Part shown: positions 1 through 8,401 of the stretch, one piece after another | How positions within the stretch are numbered: the first letter of the stretch is position 1 | Layout: each line of letters begins with the position of its first letter | NCBI GenBank assembly: GCA_903929895.1 | Contig: CAIYWM010000200.1 | Coordinates: 1 to 22,847 of the forward strand | Source of the DNA: an uncultured Alphaproteobacteria bacterium | GTDB taxonomy: Bacteria > Pseudomonadota > Alphaproteobacteria > Reyranellales > Reyranellaceae | DNA: 22,847 bases | Direction of reading: 5' to 3' | The notes under the pieces: generated by a model | What the model saw: the letters and a program-made list of their open reading frames with translations, nothing else | What the model was told of the DNA's origin: nothing | Databases searched by the model: none | Translations under genes and position numbers: made by a program

Positions 1-525
1 GACGCCGATCCGCGGCTTGCCCTCGAAGCCCTTGCCCGCGCCGCCCAGCTGGACATCGAAGGTGACGGGCCGGGTCTTGCCCATCAGGGTGAACTGCCCC
101 TCGACCTTGCCGCGCGTCTTGTCGACCGGCTTGAACGACGTCGAGACGAAAGTGGCTTCGGGGAAGGTCTTGGACTTCAGGAAGTTATTGCCCGCCAGCT
201 CCTCGGCGAAGCCCTTCACGTTGGTCGTGATCGAAGCCGTCTCGACCGAGGCGGAGAGCTTCGATGTCTCGATCGCCGCGGGATCCCAGGTGAGCGAGCC
301 CTTGGCACGGTCGAAGCGGAACACGCTCTGCGAATAGCCGATATGGGAGACGCGGACGATCACCGCGGTGTGCTGCTCGTCCAGCGTATAGGTGCCGGCT
401 GTCGCAAGCGCGATGTCGCGCTCGCCGGCGAAGACGCCCGGCGGCAGTGTCGTCGGCGCCTGGGCCAGCGCCGCCGCGGGGGCCAGCGCCAGAACGACGG
501 CGAGCGTGCGCAGCATGCGGTTCAT
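1..525 (-). CDS. YceI family periplasmic protein (3' end outside window)
   Basis: The minus-strand frame is open from an ATG at 525 to the window edge, 175 codons without a stop, so the C-terminus is missing. The protein starts with a Sec signal peptide (MNRML, then a hydrophobic stretch ending near ALA-Q, about residues 1-22). The mature part reads as a YceI lipocalin-like domain: YTLDEQHTAVIVRVSHIGYS near the start, then SKLSASVETASI, FLKSKTFPEATF and GQFTLMGKTRPVTFDV. YceI proteins bind isoprenoid-type or other lipophilic ligands in the periplasm; the ligand here cannot be told. An AGGAGG motif sits 6 nt before the ATG, which fixes the start. It follows the SRPBCC gene by 25 nt on the same strand and is probably cotranscribed with it. 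Family assignment is firm; function is not. Confidence 0.9.
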   Translation of the reverse strand, partial: MNRMLRTLAVVLALAPAAALAQAPTTLPPGVFAGERDIALATAGTYTLDEQHTAVIVRVSHIGYSQSVFRFDRAKGSLTWDPAAIETSKLSASVETASITTNVKGFAEELAGNNFLKSKTFPEATFVSTSFKPVDKTRGKVEGQFTLMGKTRPVTFDVQLGGAGKGFEGKPRIGV

Positions 526-550
526 CCGATCCTCCTCGACAAGTGTGACT

Positions 551-1087
551 TCACTTCTCGACGACGGTCTTCAGCTTCGCCAATCCAGCCGCGAAATCCC
601 GGCCGATCATGTCGTCCATGTCCATGAAAGTGCCGATCAGCTTGGTCATGAAGGTGCTGGGACCGTACATCGCCCAGGTGACAATCGTCTGACCGCCCTT
701 CGGTTCCACGGTCAGCTCGGCCATGTTGTGACCTTCGAAGGGCTTCAGGAAGTCGAGCTTGATCACCACCCTGTGCGGCGGTGTCGAATCGACGACCTCC
801 ATGCGGCCCTTGCCGACATTGTCGTTGCCGTCCCATTCGTAGACCGCGCCCTTGCCGCTTTCGGCGCCGCTGTAGGCGCGCTTCATCGCCGGGTCGCGGC
901 CTTCGTAGGGCGACCACGCGGTCCAGCGCTTCAGTCCGTCGATGTGGGGAAAGATCTTCTCAGGCGGCGCATTCATCGCCGTCGACCGCTCGACACGAAA
1001 CGAATCCGGCCGCGTCCAGGCATAGATCAGGATCACCGCAATGGTCGCCAGGAGGACGGCTCCGACGATCGTCAGGATCTTCCGCAT
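551..1087 (-). CDS. SRPBCC (polyketide cyclase-like) membrane-anchored protein
   Basis: The protein has 178 residues. Residues about 4-24 form one hydrophobic N-terminal helix (ILTIVGAVLLATIAVILIYAW), followed by a START/SRPBCC fold. Typical elements are VERSTAMNAPPEKIFPHI, the WTAWSPYEGRDP segment, GKGAVYEWDG and the beta-strand run ending TIVTWAMYGP, with the long C-terminal helix DMIGRDFAAGLAKLKTVVEK closing the ligand cavity. Such proteins bind hydrophobic ligands; no catalytic function can be assigned. The longer frame reaching 1351 overlaps the monooxygenase gene and has an unlikely arginine-rich N-terminus, so the ATG at 1087 with a weak GAGAG upstream is preferred. The 88 nt before it contain a doubled GTTAAC element, suggesting its own regulated promoter. 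The YceI gene follows by 25 nt. Confidence 0.82.
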   Translation of the reverse strand: MRKILTIVGAVLLATIAVILIYAWTRPDSFRVERSTAMNAPPEKIFPHIDGLKRWTAWSPYEGRDPAMKRAYSGAESGKGAVYEWDGNDNVGKGRMEVVDSTPPHRVVIKLDFLKPFEGHNMAELTVEPKGGQTIVTWAMYGPSTFMTKLIGTFMDMDDMIGRDFAAGLAKLKTVVEK

Positions 1088-1105
1088 TACTCTCGCACCG
1101 TCATT

Positions 1106-1125
1106 AGTTAACCATTGAGTTAACC
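1106..1125. promoter_or_regulatory. Doubled GTTAAC operator-like element
   Basis: AGTTAACC occurs twice, at 1106-1113 and 1118-1125, with 4 nt between them. Because GTTAAC is itself palindromic, the pair is both a 12-bp-phased direct repeat and an inverted repeat (GTTAAC-N6-GTTAAC). It is a small A/T-rich island in very GC-rich DNA, 19-38 bp upstream of the SRPBCC start codon, where a promoter or operator is expected. A dimeric winged-helix repressor (ArsR type, often associated with SRPBCC genes) would fit; that is inference, as no regulator gene is adjacent in the window. Confidence 0.45.
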
Positions 1126-1175
1126 CTAGGCAGGTACGGCTGCAATCGTCAATCCACGGCGCTTCGGCCGCCCCC

Positions 1176-2777
1176 TCAGGCCAGCGCGAAGCCCTCGTAG
1201 CCGTTGGCCACGACCTTCTCGCAGGCCTGGATGTAGGCCGGCAGGCCACCGATATAGGGCATGAACACACGCGGCTTGCCCGGGATGTTGGCGCCGACAT
1301 ACCAGGAGCTGCAGGTCGAGCGCAGGGTGATGTTGGACACGTCGCCGACATGGCCGACCCATTCCTCCTGCGCCTCCGGCACCGGCTCGATCACGGTCTT
1401 GCCCTTGGCGCGCAGCGCCTCGAGGCAGTCGGCGATGAAATCGACATGCTGCTCGATCGAGGGAAGCATGTTGGTCAGCACCGAGGGGCTGCCCGGGCCG
1501 GTGATCATGAACAGGTTGGGAAAGCCCACGACCGTCAGGCCGAGATAGGTCTTGGGCCCTTCGTTCCAGCGCTCCTTCAGCGTCACGCCGTCCCGGCCGC
1601 GGATATCGACCTTGAGAAGCGCGCCGGTCATGGCGTCGAAGCCGGTGGCCAGAACGAGGCAGTCGAAGGTGAAGTCTTCTCCCTTGGCGCGCAGGCCGGT
1701 CGGCGTGATGCGCTCGATCGGCTCGTCGCTGATGTCGACCAGGGTCACGTTCGGCCGGTTGAAGGTCGCCCAGTAGCCGGTGTCGACGCACAGCCGCTTG
1801 CAGCCGATGATGTTCTTCGGCACCAGCGCCGCGGCGGTCTTCGGGTCCTTCACGACCTCGCCGATCTTGGCCCGCACGAAGTCGGCCGCGACCTTGTTGG
1901 AGTCGTCGTTCAGCAGCAGGTCCGAGAAGGACGCCATGAAGCCCAGCCCGCCATAGTCCCAGCGCGCCTGGAACTGGCGATTGCGCTCCTCCTCCGGCGT
2001 CTCGGCGGCCGAAGCGGGATTGATGGTGAAGTCGATGCCGGCCGGCTTGCTCTTGGCCCTCTTGCGCATCTCGGGATAGCTCGCCTTCACCTGCCGCACA
2101 TAGTCGGGGTCGAGCGGCTTGTTGTGCGCCGGCACCGTGTAGTTGGCGGTGCGCTGGAAGACGGTGAGGTGCCTGGCCTGCTCGGCCATCACCGGAATCG
2201 ACTGGATGGCCGAGGAGCCCGTGCCGATGACGCCCACCGTCTTGCCGGTGAAGTCGACACCCTCATGCGGCCAGTTGCCGGTGTGATAGGTCGGCCCTTT
2301 GAAATCCTCGAGGCCGGGAATCTTCGGCGTGTTGGGCGAGGACAGACAACCCATTGCGGTGATCACGAAGCGGGCCGTGACCTTGTCGGCGGCGCCGCCG
2401 ATCTTCTCGGTCTCGACCCGCCACAGGTTGGCGGCCTCGTCGAAGACGGCCTTGCCCACCCGCGTCTCAAAGCGGATGTCGCGGCGCAGGTCGTAGCGGT
2501 CGGCGACATGGTTGGCGTAGCGCAGCAGCTCGGGCTGGGTGGCGTAGCGTTCGCTCCATTCCCATTCCTGCTCCAGTTTGGGATCGAACTGGTAGGAGTA
2601 CTGCACGCTCTCGACGTCGCAGCGCGCGCCGGGATAGCGGTTCCAGTACCAGGTCCCGCCCACGCCCTTGCCGGCCTCGAATACGCGCGCCGTGAAGCCC
2701 TTCTGGCGAAGCTTGTGCAGCATGTACATGCCGCCAAAACCTGCGCCGATGATCACCGCATCGAAATCGATCGACAT
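1176..2777 (-). CDS. Flavin-dependent Baeyer-Villiger-type monooxygenase
   Basis: The protein has 533 residues, the usual length of type I Baeyer-Villiger monooxygenases (cyclohexanone monooxygenase group). The N-terminal FAD Rossmann motif GAGFGG is at residues 11-16, followed by the GGTWYWNRYPGARCD segment typical of this family. The family fingerprint FxGxxxHTxxWP is present as FKGPTYHTGNWP (159-170), and the NADPH-binding second Rossmann motif GTGSSA follows at 185-190. A late ATGFDAMTG segment matches the C-terminal FAD-side motif. The expected reaction is NADPH- and O2-dependent oxygen insertion beside a ketone, giving an ester or lactone; the substrate is unknown. GGAGG stands 5 nt before the ATG. 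It is divergent from the DAO/molybdopterin operon, with about 107 bp between start codons. Family is firm; substrate is open. Confidence 0.92.
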   Translation of the reverse strand: MSIDFDAVIIGAGFGGMYMLHKLRQKGFTARVFEAGKGVGGTWYWNRYPGARCDVESVQYSYQFDPKLEQEWEWSERYATQPELLRYANHVADRYDLRRDIRFETRVGKAVFDEAANLWRVETEKIGGAADKVTARFVITAMGCLSSPNTPKIPGLEDFKGPTYHTGNWPHEGVDFTGKTVGVIGTGSSAIQSIPVMAEQARHLTVFQRTANYTVPAHNKPLDPDYVRQVKASYPEMRKRAKSKPAGIDFTINPASAAETPEEERNRQFQARWDYGGLGFMASFSDLLLNDDSNKVAADFVRAKIGEVVKDPKTAAALVPKNIIGCKRLCVDTGYWATFNRPNVTLVDISDEPIERITPTGLRAKGEDFTFDCLVLATGFDAMTGALLKVDIRGRDGVTLKERWNEGPKTYLGLTVVGFPNLFMITGPGSPSVLTNMLPSIEQHVDFIADCLEALRAKGKTVIEPVPEAQEEWVGHVGDVSNITLRSTCSSWYVGANIPGKPRVFMPYIGGLPAYIQACEKVVANGYEGFALA

Positions 2778-2884
2778 GCGTCCTCCAGAATTGCGGAAGC
2801 GAGTGGAAAGTCCCTGGCAAAATTAGTGCGGGAGAGCAGGTGACCGCGCAAGCCTTCCCATGGCACCTCTTCTCGCGGAGAAGA

Positions 2885-4204
2885 ATGGAAATGGCTGAAG
2901 TCGACTATCCGGCGAGCTGGTATGCCGCCACGCGAGACGCGGACACGGCGCGCGCGCCGCTCGCCACGCAGGCGGAGGCCGACGTCGCGGTCGTCGGCGG
3001 TGGCTTTGCGGGCCTGCACGTGGCGCGTCTGCTGGCCCAGAAGGGAAAGCGGGTGGTGCTGCTGGAGCGGCGGCGCATCGGCTGGGGCGCGTCGGGCCGC
3101 AACGGCGGCTTCGTCGGGCCGGGCTACGCCCAGAGGTCCGGCGCCTTGATCGACCGGCTGGGTCTCGATCGCGCCCGCCAGCTCTATGCGCAGTCGCAGC
3201 GCGGTGTGGCGATCGTCCGCGATGCCATCTCGGAACTCGGGCGGCCCGACATCCTGATGGGGACCGGCAAGCTCAGCGTCTCGCGCACCGACCAGGGCGC
3301 CGGGTTTGCCGACCGCACGCGCAGGCTCGCGGAGCAGCTGGGCGCCGCCTTCGAACCCTGGGAGACCTCGCGCGTGCGCGCGGTGCTCGCGACGGAGCGC
3401 TACCATCAGGCAATCCATGATCCGACCTCGTTCCACATCCATCCGCTGAACTTCGCGCTGGCATTGGCGGACGACATCGAACGGCTGGGCAGTGTGGTTC
3501 ACGAAACGACCGATGCCGTCGAGATGACGCGCGACGGCAGCTTCTGGCAGGTGCGCGCCGCGCACGGCGCCATCAAGGCGCCGCATGTCGTGCTGGCCGG
3601 CAATGCCGATCTCGGTGCCGTGCAGCCACGCCTCGCGCGGGCCGTGTTGCCGGTCGCGACCTACGTCGCCGTCACGGAGAAGCTCGGGGCCCGCCTCGGC
3701 GAGGCGATCCGCTGGGCGGGCGCGACCTCCGACACGCGCCGCGCCGGCGACTATTATCGCGTCGTCGACGGCGACCGGCTGCTGTGGGGCGGCCGCATCA
3801 CCACCGACACGACGGAGCCGCGGCGGCTGCGCGAATTGATGCGCGGCGACATGCTCTCGGTCTATCCGCAGCTCGGCAACATCGACATCGCCTACGCCTG
3901 GCCCGGCATCATGGGCTACGCGCCGCACAAGATGCCCCAGGTGGGCGAGGTCGAGACCGGCCTCTGGGTCTGCTCGGCGTTCGGCGGCCATGGCGTCGCC
4001 CAAACGGCCGCAGGCGCCGATGCGGTCGCGGCCGGCATCCTGGGCGATCCCTCGCGCTGTCATCTGTTCGCGTCGTTCGGCACCGGCTGGGCCGGGGGCG
4101 CCGCCGGCCGTGCGGCGACGCAGCTTGCCTACTGGGGCCTCCAGATGCGTGACTGGTGGGACGAGAAGCGCCAGGCGCAGAACGCGGAGACGTTGCGGAC
4201 ATGA
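2885..4204 (+). CDS. DAO-family FAD oxidoreductase, PuuB/amine-oxidase-like
   Basis: The protein has 439 residues. It opens with DYPASWYAATRD, typical of gamma-glutamylputrescine oxidase relatives, then the FAD-binding VVGGGFAGLHVA motif (GGGFAG at 38-43) and GASGRNGGFVGPG (from residue 68), also a hallmark of that group. The C-terminal FAD motif is WVCSAFGGHGVAQTAAGADAVAAG. Family members oxidise secondary or primary amines or amino acids with O2, giving an imine that hydrolyses to an aldehyde plus H2O2. The frame is open from 2840, but GGAG at 2877-2880 supports the ATG at 2885 or the one at 2891 (MAEVDYP). Its TGA overlaps the next start as ATGA, so translation is coupled to the molybdopterin subunit. 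Substrate unknown. Confidence 0.86.
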   Translation: MEMAEVDYPASWYAATRDADTARAPLATQAEADVAVVGGGFAGLHVARLLAQKGKRVVLLERRRIGWGASGRNGGFVGPGYAQRSGALIDRLGLDRARQLYAQSQRGVAIVRDAISELGRPDILMGTGKLSVSRTDQGAGFADRTRRLAEQLGAAFEPWETSRVRAVLATERYHQAIHDPTSFHIHPLNFALALADDIERLGSVVHETTDAVEMTRDGSFWQVRAAHGAIKAPHVVLAGNADLGAVQPRLARAVLPVATYVAVTEKLGARLGEAIRWAGATSDTRRAGDYYRVVDGDRLLWGGRITTDTTEPRRLRELMRGDMLSVYPQLGNIDIAYAWPGIMGYAPHKMPQVGEVETGLWVCSAFGGHGVAQTAAGADAVAAGILGDPSRCHLFASFGTGWAGGAAGRAATQLAYWGLQMRDWWDEKRQAQNAETLRT

Positions 4205-6501
4205 CGATCCAAAGGATTGGCGATTCGCCCCGGCGGCGCGAGGACGCGCGCTTCGTCACCGGCCAGGGCACCTATCTCGACGACCTGAAGTTCGAGCGGC
4301 TGGCCCATGCCGTCGTCCTGCGCTCGCCGCATGCCCATGCCCTCGTTCGTTCGATCGATGCCACTGCGGCCCGGGCGGCGCCCGGCGTCCTCGCCGTCCT
4401 CACTGCCGCCGAGGCCACCGCCGACGGGCTGAACCCGCTTCGCCCCTATGCCGAGGCGAACGTGCAGACCGGCGAGCCCTTCGCCTTCGCAGCCCAGCCG
4501 CTGCTGGCCACGGACAAGGTTCGTTTCGCCGGCGAGCCCGTGGCGCTGATCGTCGCCGAGACGCACGCGCAGGCGCTCGATGCCGCCGAGCAGGTCGTCG
4601 TCGACTACCAGACGCTGCCGGCCGTGACCTCGGCCGGGGCTGCCCGCGCGCCGGGTGCGCCGCGGCTCTCCCGCGAGATCCCGGGCAATACCTGCCTCGA
4701 CTGGCGGACCGGCGACACCGCGGGCGCCGAGGCCGCCTTCGCCGCGGCGGCGCATGTCGTGTCGCTCGATCTCGACAACCATCGCATCGTGATGAACCCG
4801 ATGGAGCCACGGGGCGGCGTGGGCACGTTCGACCCCGTGACCGCCCGCTACACGCTCCACGTCTCCAGCCAGAACATCCACATCAACCGCAACCACGTGG
4901 CCCGCGCACTCGGTGCCGAGCCGAAGGACGTGCGGTTCGTGGCGCCCGACGTGGGCGGCGGATTCGGCGCCAAGAACTTCGCCTATGTCGAGCATGCGCT
5001 GATCCTGTGGGCCGCCCGCAAGGTTGCCCGGCCGGTCAAATGGATCGCGAGCCGCAGCGAGGTGTTCCTGTCCGATCATGCCGCGCGCGACATGCGGGCC
5101 GAGGCGTCGCTGGCGCTCGATGCGCAGGGCAAATTCCTCGCCCTCAGGATCGCCAGCGTCGCCAACCTCGGTGCCTACATGGCGGGCGCCGGCGGCGGCG
5201 TGCAGACCTTCCAGTACATCCATCTCCAGGGCTCGGTGTACCGCATCCCTGCGATCGCGCTGCATGTCGTGGCCGTCGTCACCAACACCGCGCCGATCGG
5301 CGTGACCCGCGGACCGGGCTTCGCCGAGGCGATCAACATCGTCGAACGGCTGATCGATGCGGCGGCACACCGGACCGGCTTCGATCGTGCCGACCTCAGG
5401 CGCTGGAACATGGTGCCGCCCGAGGCGATGCCGATGACCAATGCCTTCGGCTTCGAGGTCGACAGCGGCCACTTCGCCGAATCGCTCGACCAGGCGCTGG
5501 GTCGCGCCGACCGTGCGGGCTTCGAGGCGCGGCGGCGCGAGAGCGCGCAGCGCGGACGGCTGCGCGGGCTGGGCTTCGCCTATCACATCAAGGCGACCGG
5601 CGGGCCGCCCGACGAAAATGTCGACGTGCGCTTCGAGGCCGACGGCACGATCTCACTGATCACCGGCACGCAGCATATCGGCCAGGGCCACGAGACCACC
5701 TTCCCGCAGATCCTCAGCACACGGCTGGGCGTGCCCAACGCGCGCATCCGCCTCGTCCAGGGCGACACCGACGCGATCCCGTTCGGCGGCGGCCATGGCA
5801 GCTCGCGCGCGACCTACATGGGCGGTACGGCGATCTGGCGGGCCTCTGACGAGATCATCGCCAAGGGCACGGGGTTGGCGGCGGATGCGCTGGAAGCCTC
5901 GGAAGCCGACATCCGCTTCGAGGAGGGTCGCTTCGTCGTTTCCGGCACGGACCGCGCCATCGGCCTGCTCGAGGTGGCCGCGCTCGGCCGCGACAAGGGG
6001 CAGCCGCTCGACACCTTTCACGCCTGGAAGCGCGAGCACATGACCTTTCCCAACGGCGCGCACGTCGTCGAAGTCGAGATCGACCGCGATACCGGGCAGG
6101 TGGCCCTCGCGCGCTACACGGCGGTCGACGATTACGGCGTGCTGGTCAATCCGATGGTCGCCACCGGCCAGGCACACGGCGCCATGGCCCAGGGCGCGGG
6201 CCAGGCGCTGCTGGAGCACGCGACCTACGATCCCGCGTCGGGCCAGATGGTGGCCGGCTCGTTCATGGACTATGCCCTGCCGCGCGCCGACGACCTGCCG
6301 TCGTTCGATCTCGGCTTCAATCCGACCCGCTGCACGACCAATCCGCTGGGCGTGAAGGGCTGCGGCGAGGCCGGCGCCATCGCGGCCTTCCCCGCCATCG
6401 CCAACGCCATCCTTGACGCGCTGGCGCCACTCGGCGTGAAAGGCTTCGATGGACCCGCGACTCCCGCGCGGATCTGGCAGGCCCTCCAGGAGGCACGATG
6501 A
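4201..6501 (+). CDS. Molybdopterin-binding (large) subunit, xanthine dehydrogenase/aldehyde oxidase family
   Basis: The protein has 766 residues, normal for a separate CoxL-like subunit. It begins GDSPRRREDARFVTGQGTYLDDL, the start of the a/b hammerhead domain. Molybdenum-cofactor motifs follow: GGGFGAKN (252-259), RGPGFAEA (from 370), GQGHETT (from 494) and the C-terminal GVKGCGEAGA with the catalytic glutamate at about E723. The CO-dehydrogenase loop AYRCSFR is absent, so an aldehyde or N-heterocycle hydroxylase is more likely than a CO dehydrogenase. The start is the ATG inside the preceding gene's ATGA. No [2Fe-2S] (CoxS) or FAD (CoxM) subunit is encoded beside it, which is unusual. Its TGA overlaps the next ATG. 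The physiological substrate is unknown; an aldehyde made by the upstream oxidase is a reasonable guess. Confidence 0.9.
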   Translation: MTIQRIGDSPRRREDARFVTGQGTYLDDLKFERLAHAVVLRSPHAHALVRSIDATAARAAPGVLAVLTAAEATADGLNPLRPYAEANVQTGEPFAFAAQPLLATDKVRFAGEPVALIVAETHAQALDAAEQVVVDYQTLPAVTSAGAARAPGAPRLSREIPGNTCLDWRTGDTAGAEAAFAAAAHVVSLDLDNHRIVMNPMEPRGGVGTFDPVTARYTLHVSSQNIHINRNHVARALGAEPKDVRFVAPDVGGGFGAKNFAYVEHALILWAARKVARPVKWIASRSEVFLSDHAARDMRAEASLALDAQGKFLALRIASVANLGAYMAGAGGGVQTFQYIHLQGSVYRIPAIALHVVAVVTNTAPIGVTRGPGFAEAINIVERLIDAAAHRTGFDRADLRRWNMVPPEAMPMTNAFGFEVDSGHFAESLDQALGRADRAGFEARRRESAQRGRLRGLGFAYHIKATGGPPDENVDVRFEADGTISLITGTQHIGQGHETTFPQILSTRLGVPNARIRLVQGDTDAIPFGGGHGSSRATYMGGTAIWRASDEIIAKGTGLAADALEASEADIRFEEGRFVVSGTDRAIGLLEVAALGRDKGQPLDTFHAWKREHMTFPNGAHVVEVEIDRDTGQVALARYTAVDDYGVLVNPMVATGQAHGAMAQGAGQALLEHATYDPASGQMVAGSFMDYALPRADDLPSFDLGFNPTRCTTNPLGVKGCGEAGAIAAFPAIANAILDALAPLGVKGFDGPATPARIWQALQEAR

Positions 6502-7091
6502 GACGCGAAGCACCCGCGGCAGCCCGCAACCGGCAACCGATCCTGGACGTGCTGCAGCCACGCCTGCCCGAAAGGGGGCTGGTGCTGGAGATCGCCAGCG
6601 GCACCGGAGAGCATGTCGTGCACTACGCCGCCGCCCGGCCCGGGCTCACCTTTCAGCCCAGCGACCCGGATGCCGGTGCCCGCGCCAGCATCGACGACTG
6701 GGTGCGGACCCTGGGCCTCGACAACGTGCGTCCGGCCCTCGAGATCGACGTCACCCGGGCGACATGGCCGGTCGAGCGGGCGGACGCCGTGCTCTGCTGC
6801 AACATGATCCACATCGCGCCGTGGGAGGCCGCTGTCGGGCTGGTGACCGGCGCGGCGCGCCTGCTGCCGCCGGGTGGGCTGCTCTTCACCTACGGCCCCT
6901 ATCGGCTGGGCGGCCGGCACACCGCGCCCAGCAACGAGGCCTTCGACGCCGACCTCAAACGGCGCAATCCCGCATGGGGTGTGCGCGACCTGGAGGCCGT
7001 CACCGAGCTGGCGCTTGGGCTGGGCTTTGGAGAGCCCGACATCGTCGAAATGCCGGCGAACAATCTGTCGCTCTTGTTCAAGCGGCTGTGA
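6498..7091 (+). CDS. DUF938 family SAM-dependent methyltransferase
   Basis: The protein has 197 residues. SAM motif I is LVLEIASGTGEHVVHYA near residues 30-46, followed by FQPSDPD, and an ADAVLCCNMIHIAPW stretch corresponds to motif IV. The signature PSNEAFDADLKRRNPAWGVRDLE identifies the DUF938 group (related to animal METTL26), whose substrate is not established. The start ATG overlaps the molybdopterin gene's TGA (ATGA) and has AGGAGG 4 nt upstream, so it is the third member of a tightly coupled operon with the flavin oxidase and molybdopterin hydroxylase. Whether it modifies the substrate of those enzymes or was carried along is not visible from sequence. Confidence 0.87.
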   Translation: MRREAPAAARNRQPILDVLQPRLPERGLVLEIASGTGEHVVHYAAARPGLTFQPSDPDAGARASIDDWVRTLGLDNVRPALEIDVTRATWPVERADAVLCCNMIHIAPWEAAVGLVTGAARLLPPGGLLFTYGPYRLGGRHTAPSNEAFDADLKRRNPAWGVRDLEAVTELALGLGFGEPDIVEMPANNLSLLFKRL

Positions 7092-7154
7092 AGCTGCTGG
7101 GCGGTGGCAATCGTGCAGGGGATGCGCTAACGCTTGAGCCGGCCTCGCGGGGAG

Positions 7155-7186
7155 CATCGTCGGAAACATGTCGAATCGTAACGATG
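7155..7186. promoter_or_regulatory. Inverted repeat upstream of the RND adaptor gene
   Basis: CATCGT (7155-7160) and ACGATG (7181-7186) form an inverted repeat, and the right arm is part of a tighter 11-bp palindrome ATCGT-A-ACGAT (7175-7185). It lies 21-52 bp before the adaptor start, where an operator for an efflux-pump repressor would be expected. No regulator gene is adjacent, so this is only a positional suggestion. Confidence 0.25.
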
Positions 7187-7206
7187 AAGCCGTAGTTCTT
7201 GCAGTC

Positions 7207-8382
7207 ATGAGACCGTTTCGGGCGCTGGCGCCCTTTCTGGCTGCGGCCGCACTGGCCGCGCTGGTGACCGGCTGCAAGCAGGAGAACAAGTTCCAGCCCC
7301 CGCCGCCCGCCGAGGTCAGCGTCGGCGTGCCCGTCAAGCAGGACGTGGCCCCGTTCGAGGTGCTCACCGGCAACACGGTGGCCTTTGCGACCGTCGACCT
7401 GGTCGCCCGCGTCGAGGGCTTCCTGGTCTCCCAGGACTATGTCGACGGCTCCGAAAAGAAGAAGGACGACAAGCTCTTCGGCATCGAGCAGACGATGTAC
7501 AAGGCCAAGGTGAAGGAGGCCGAGGCCCAGCTCGACGGCGCCAAGGCCTCGCTGGCCCAGGCCGAGGCCGAGTTCACCCGCCAGGAGACGCTGCTGCGCC
7601 AGAACGTCTCGGCCCAGGCGACCTTCGACCAAGCCAAGGCCAAGCGCGACAATGCGCGGGCCAATGTCGAGAATGCCGAGGGCAATCTCACGGTCGCCCA
7701 GACGAACCTGGGCTACACCACGGTGCTCGCGCCGTTCGACGGCATCGTCAGCAAGCATCTCGTCTCGGTCGGCGAGCTGGTGGGCGCCACCAACGCCACC
7801 AAGCTGGCCACGATCGTCCAGCTCGATCCGATCTACGTCACGTTCAACATGAGCGAGCAGGACGTGCTGCAGGTCCGCCAGAACCTGAAGAACCGCCGGC
7901 TCGACGTCGACGAACTCAGCAAGGTTCCGCTGGAAATCGGCCTGATGAACGAGGACGGCTTTCCCCACAAGGGCTTCCTCAACTACGTGTCGCCGGAGCT
8001 CGACGCGACGACCGGTACGATCCTGGTCCGCGGACTCTTCAGCAATCCGACGCGCGCGCTCATTCCAGGCTTCTTCGTGCGCGTGAAGGTGCCTCAAGGG
8101 CTGGGGGCCACGGCCTCCCTGCTGGTGCCCAATCGCGTGATCGGCGAGGACCAGGCGGGCAAGTACCTGCTGACGGTCAACAAGGACAATGTCGTGGTCC
8201 AGACCCGGATCACCACGGGACAGCTCCTCGCCAACGGCCTGCGCGTGATCCCGACCGGACTGAAGCCGGACGACCAGGTCGTGCTCAGCACCAACGGTGC
8301 GGCCATTCCGGGCGCCAAGGTGGTTCCCAAGGTGACGACAATTCCCGTTGCGGTCGACGGCACTCCCGCCGCTCCCAAGTGA
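7207..8382 (+). CDS. RND efflux periplasmic adaptor (membrane fusion lipoprotein)
   Basis: The protein has 391 residues from the ATG at 7207. The N-terminus is a lipoprotein signal (MRPFRALAPF, hydrophobic core, lipobox LVTGC), so Cys is lipidated and the protein sits in the inner-membrane outer leaflet. Then come an ASVxVPVKQDV-like first strand, a barrel-sandwich half VARVEGFLVSQDYVDGSEKKKDD, a long coiled-coil hairpin rich in Ala/Glu/Gln (AEAQLDGAKASLAQAEAEFTRQ region), the second sandwich half NLGYTTVLAPFDGIVSKHLVSVGELV, then beta-barrel and membrane-proximal domains. It links the RND pump to an outer-membrane channel. An ATG at 7168 in frame would bury the signal behind 13 polar residues, so it is rejected. 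The permease gene starts 19 nt downstream. Confidence 0.93.
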   Translation: MRPFRALAPFLAAAALAALVTGCKQENKFQPPPPAEVSVGVPVKQDVAPFEVLTGNTVAFATVDLVARVEGFLVSQDYVDGSEKKKDDKLFGIEQTMYKAKVKEAEAQLDGAKASLAQAEAEFTRQETLLRQNVSAQATFDQAKAKRDNARANVENAEGNLTVAQTNLGYTTVLAPFDGIVSKHLVSVGELVGATNATKLATIVQLDPIYVTFNMSEQDVLQVRQNLKNRRLDVDELSKVPLEIGLMNEDGFPHKGFLNYVSPELDATTGTILVRGLFSNPTRALIPGFFVRVKVPQGLGATASLLVPNRVIGEDQAGKYLLTVNKDNVVVQTRITTGQLLANGLRVIPTGLKPDDQVVLSTNGAAIPGAKVVPKVTTIPVAVDGTPAAPK

Positions 8383-8401
8383 CCGGCCGGGGAACGCAGC
8401 C

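Noticed and set aside
1350..2843. Plus-strand open frame of 497 codons opposite the monooxygenase
   Set aside because: Low-complexity Gly/Val/Asp/His shadow of a clear BVMO gene.
4129..5586. Minus-strand frame of 485 codons opposite the molybdopterin subunit
   Set aside because: Shadow of a gene with intact molybdopterin motifs; no recognisable domain.
7168..7206. Earlier ATG for the RND adaptor
   Set aside because: It would place 13 polar residues before a lipoprotein signal peptide with a perfect lipobox.
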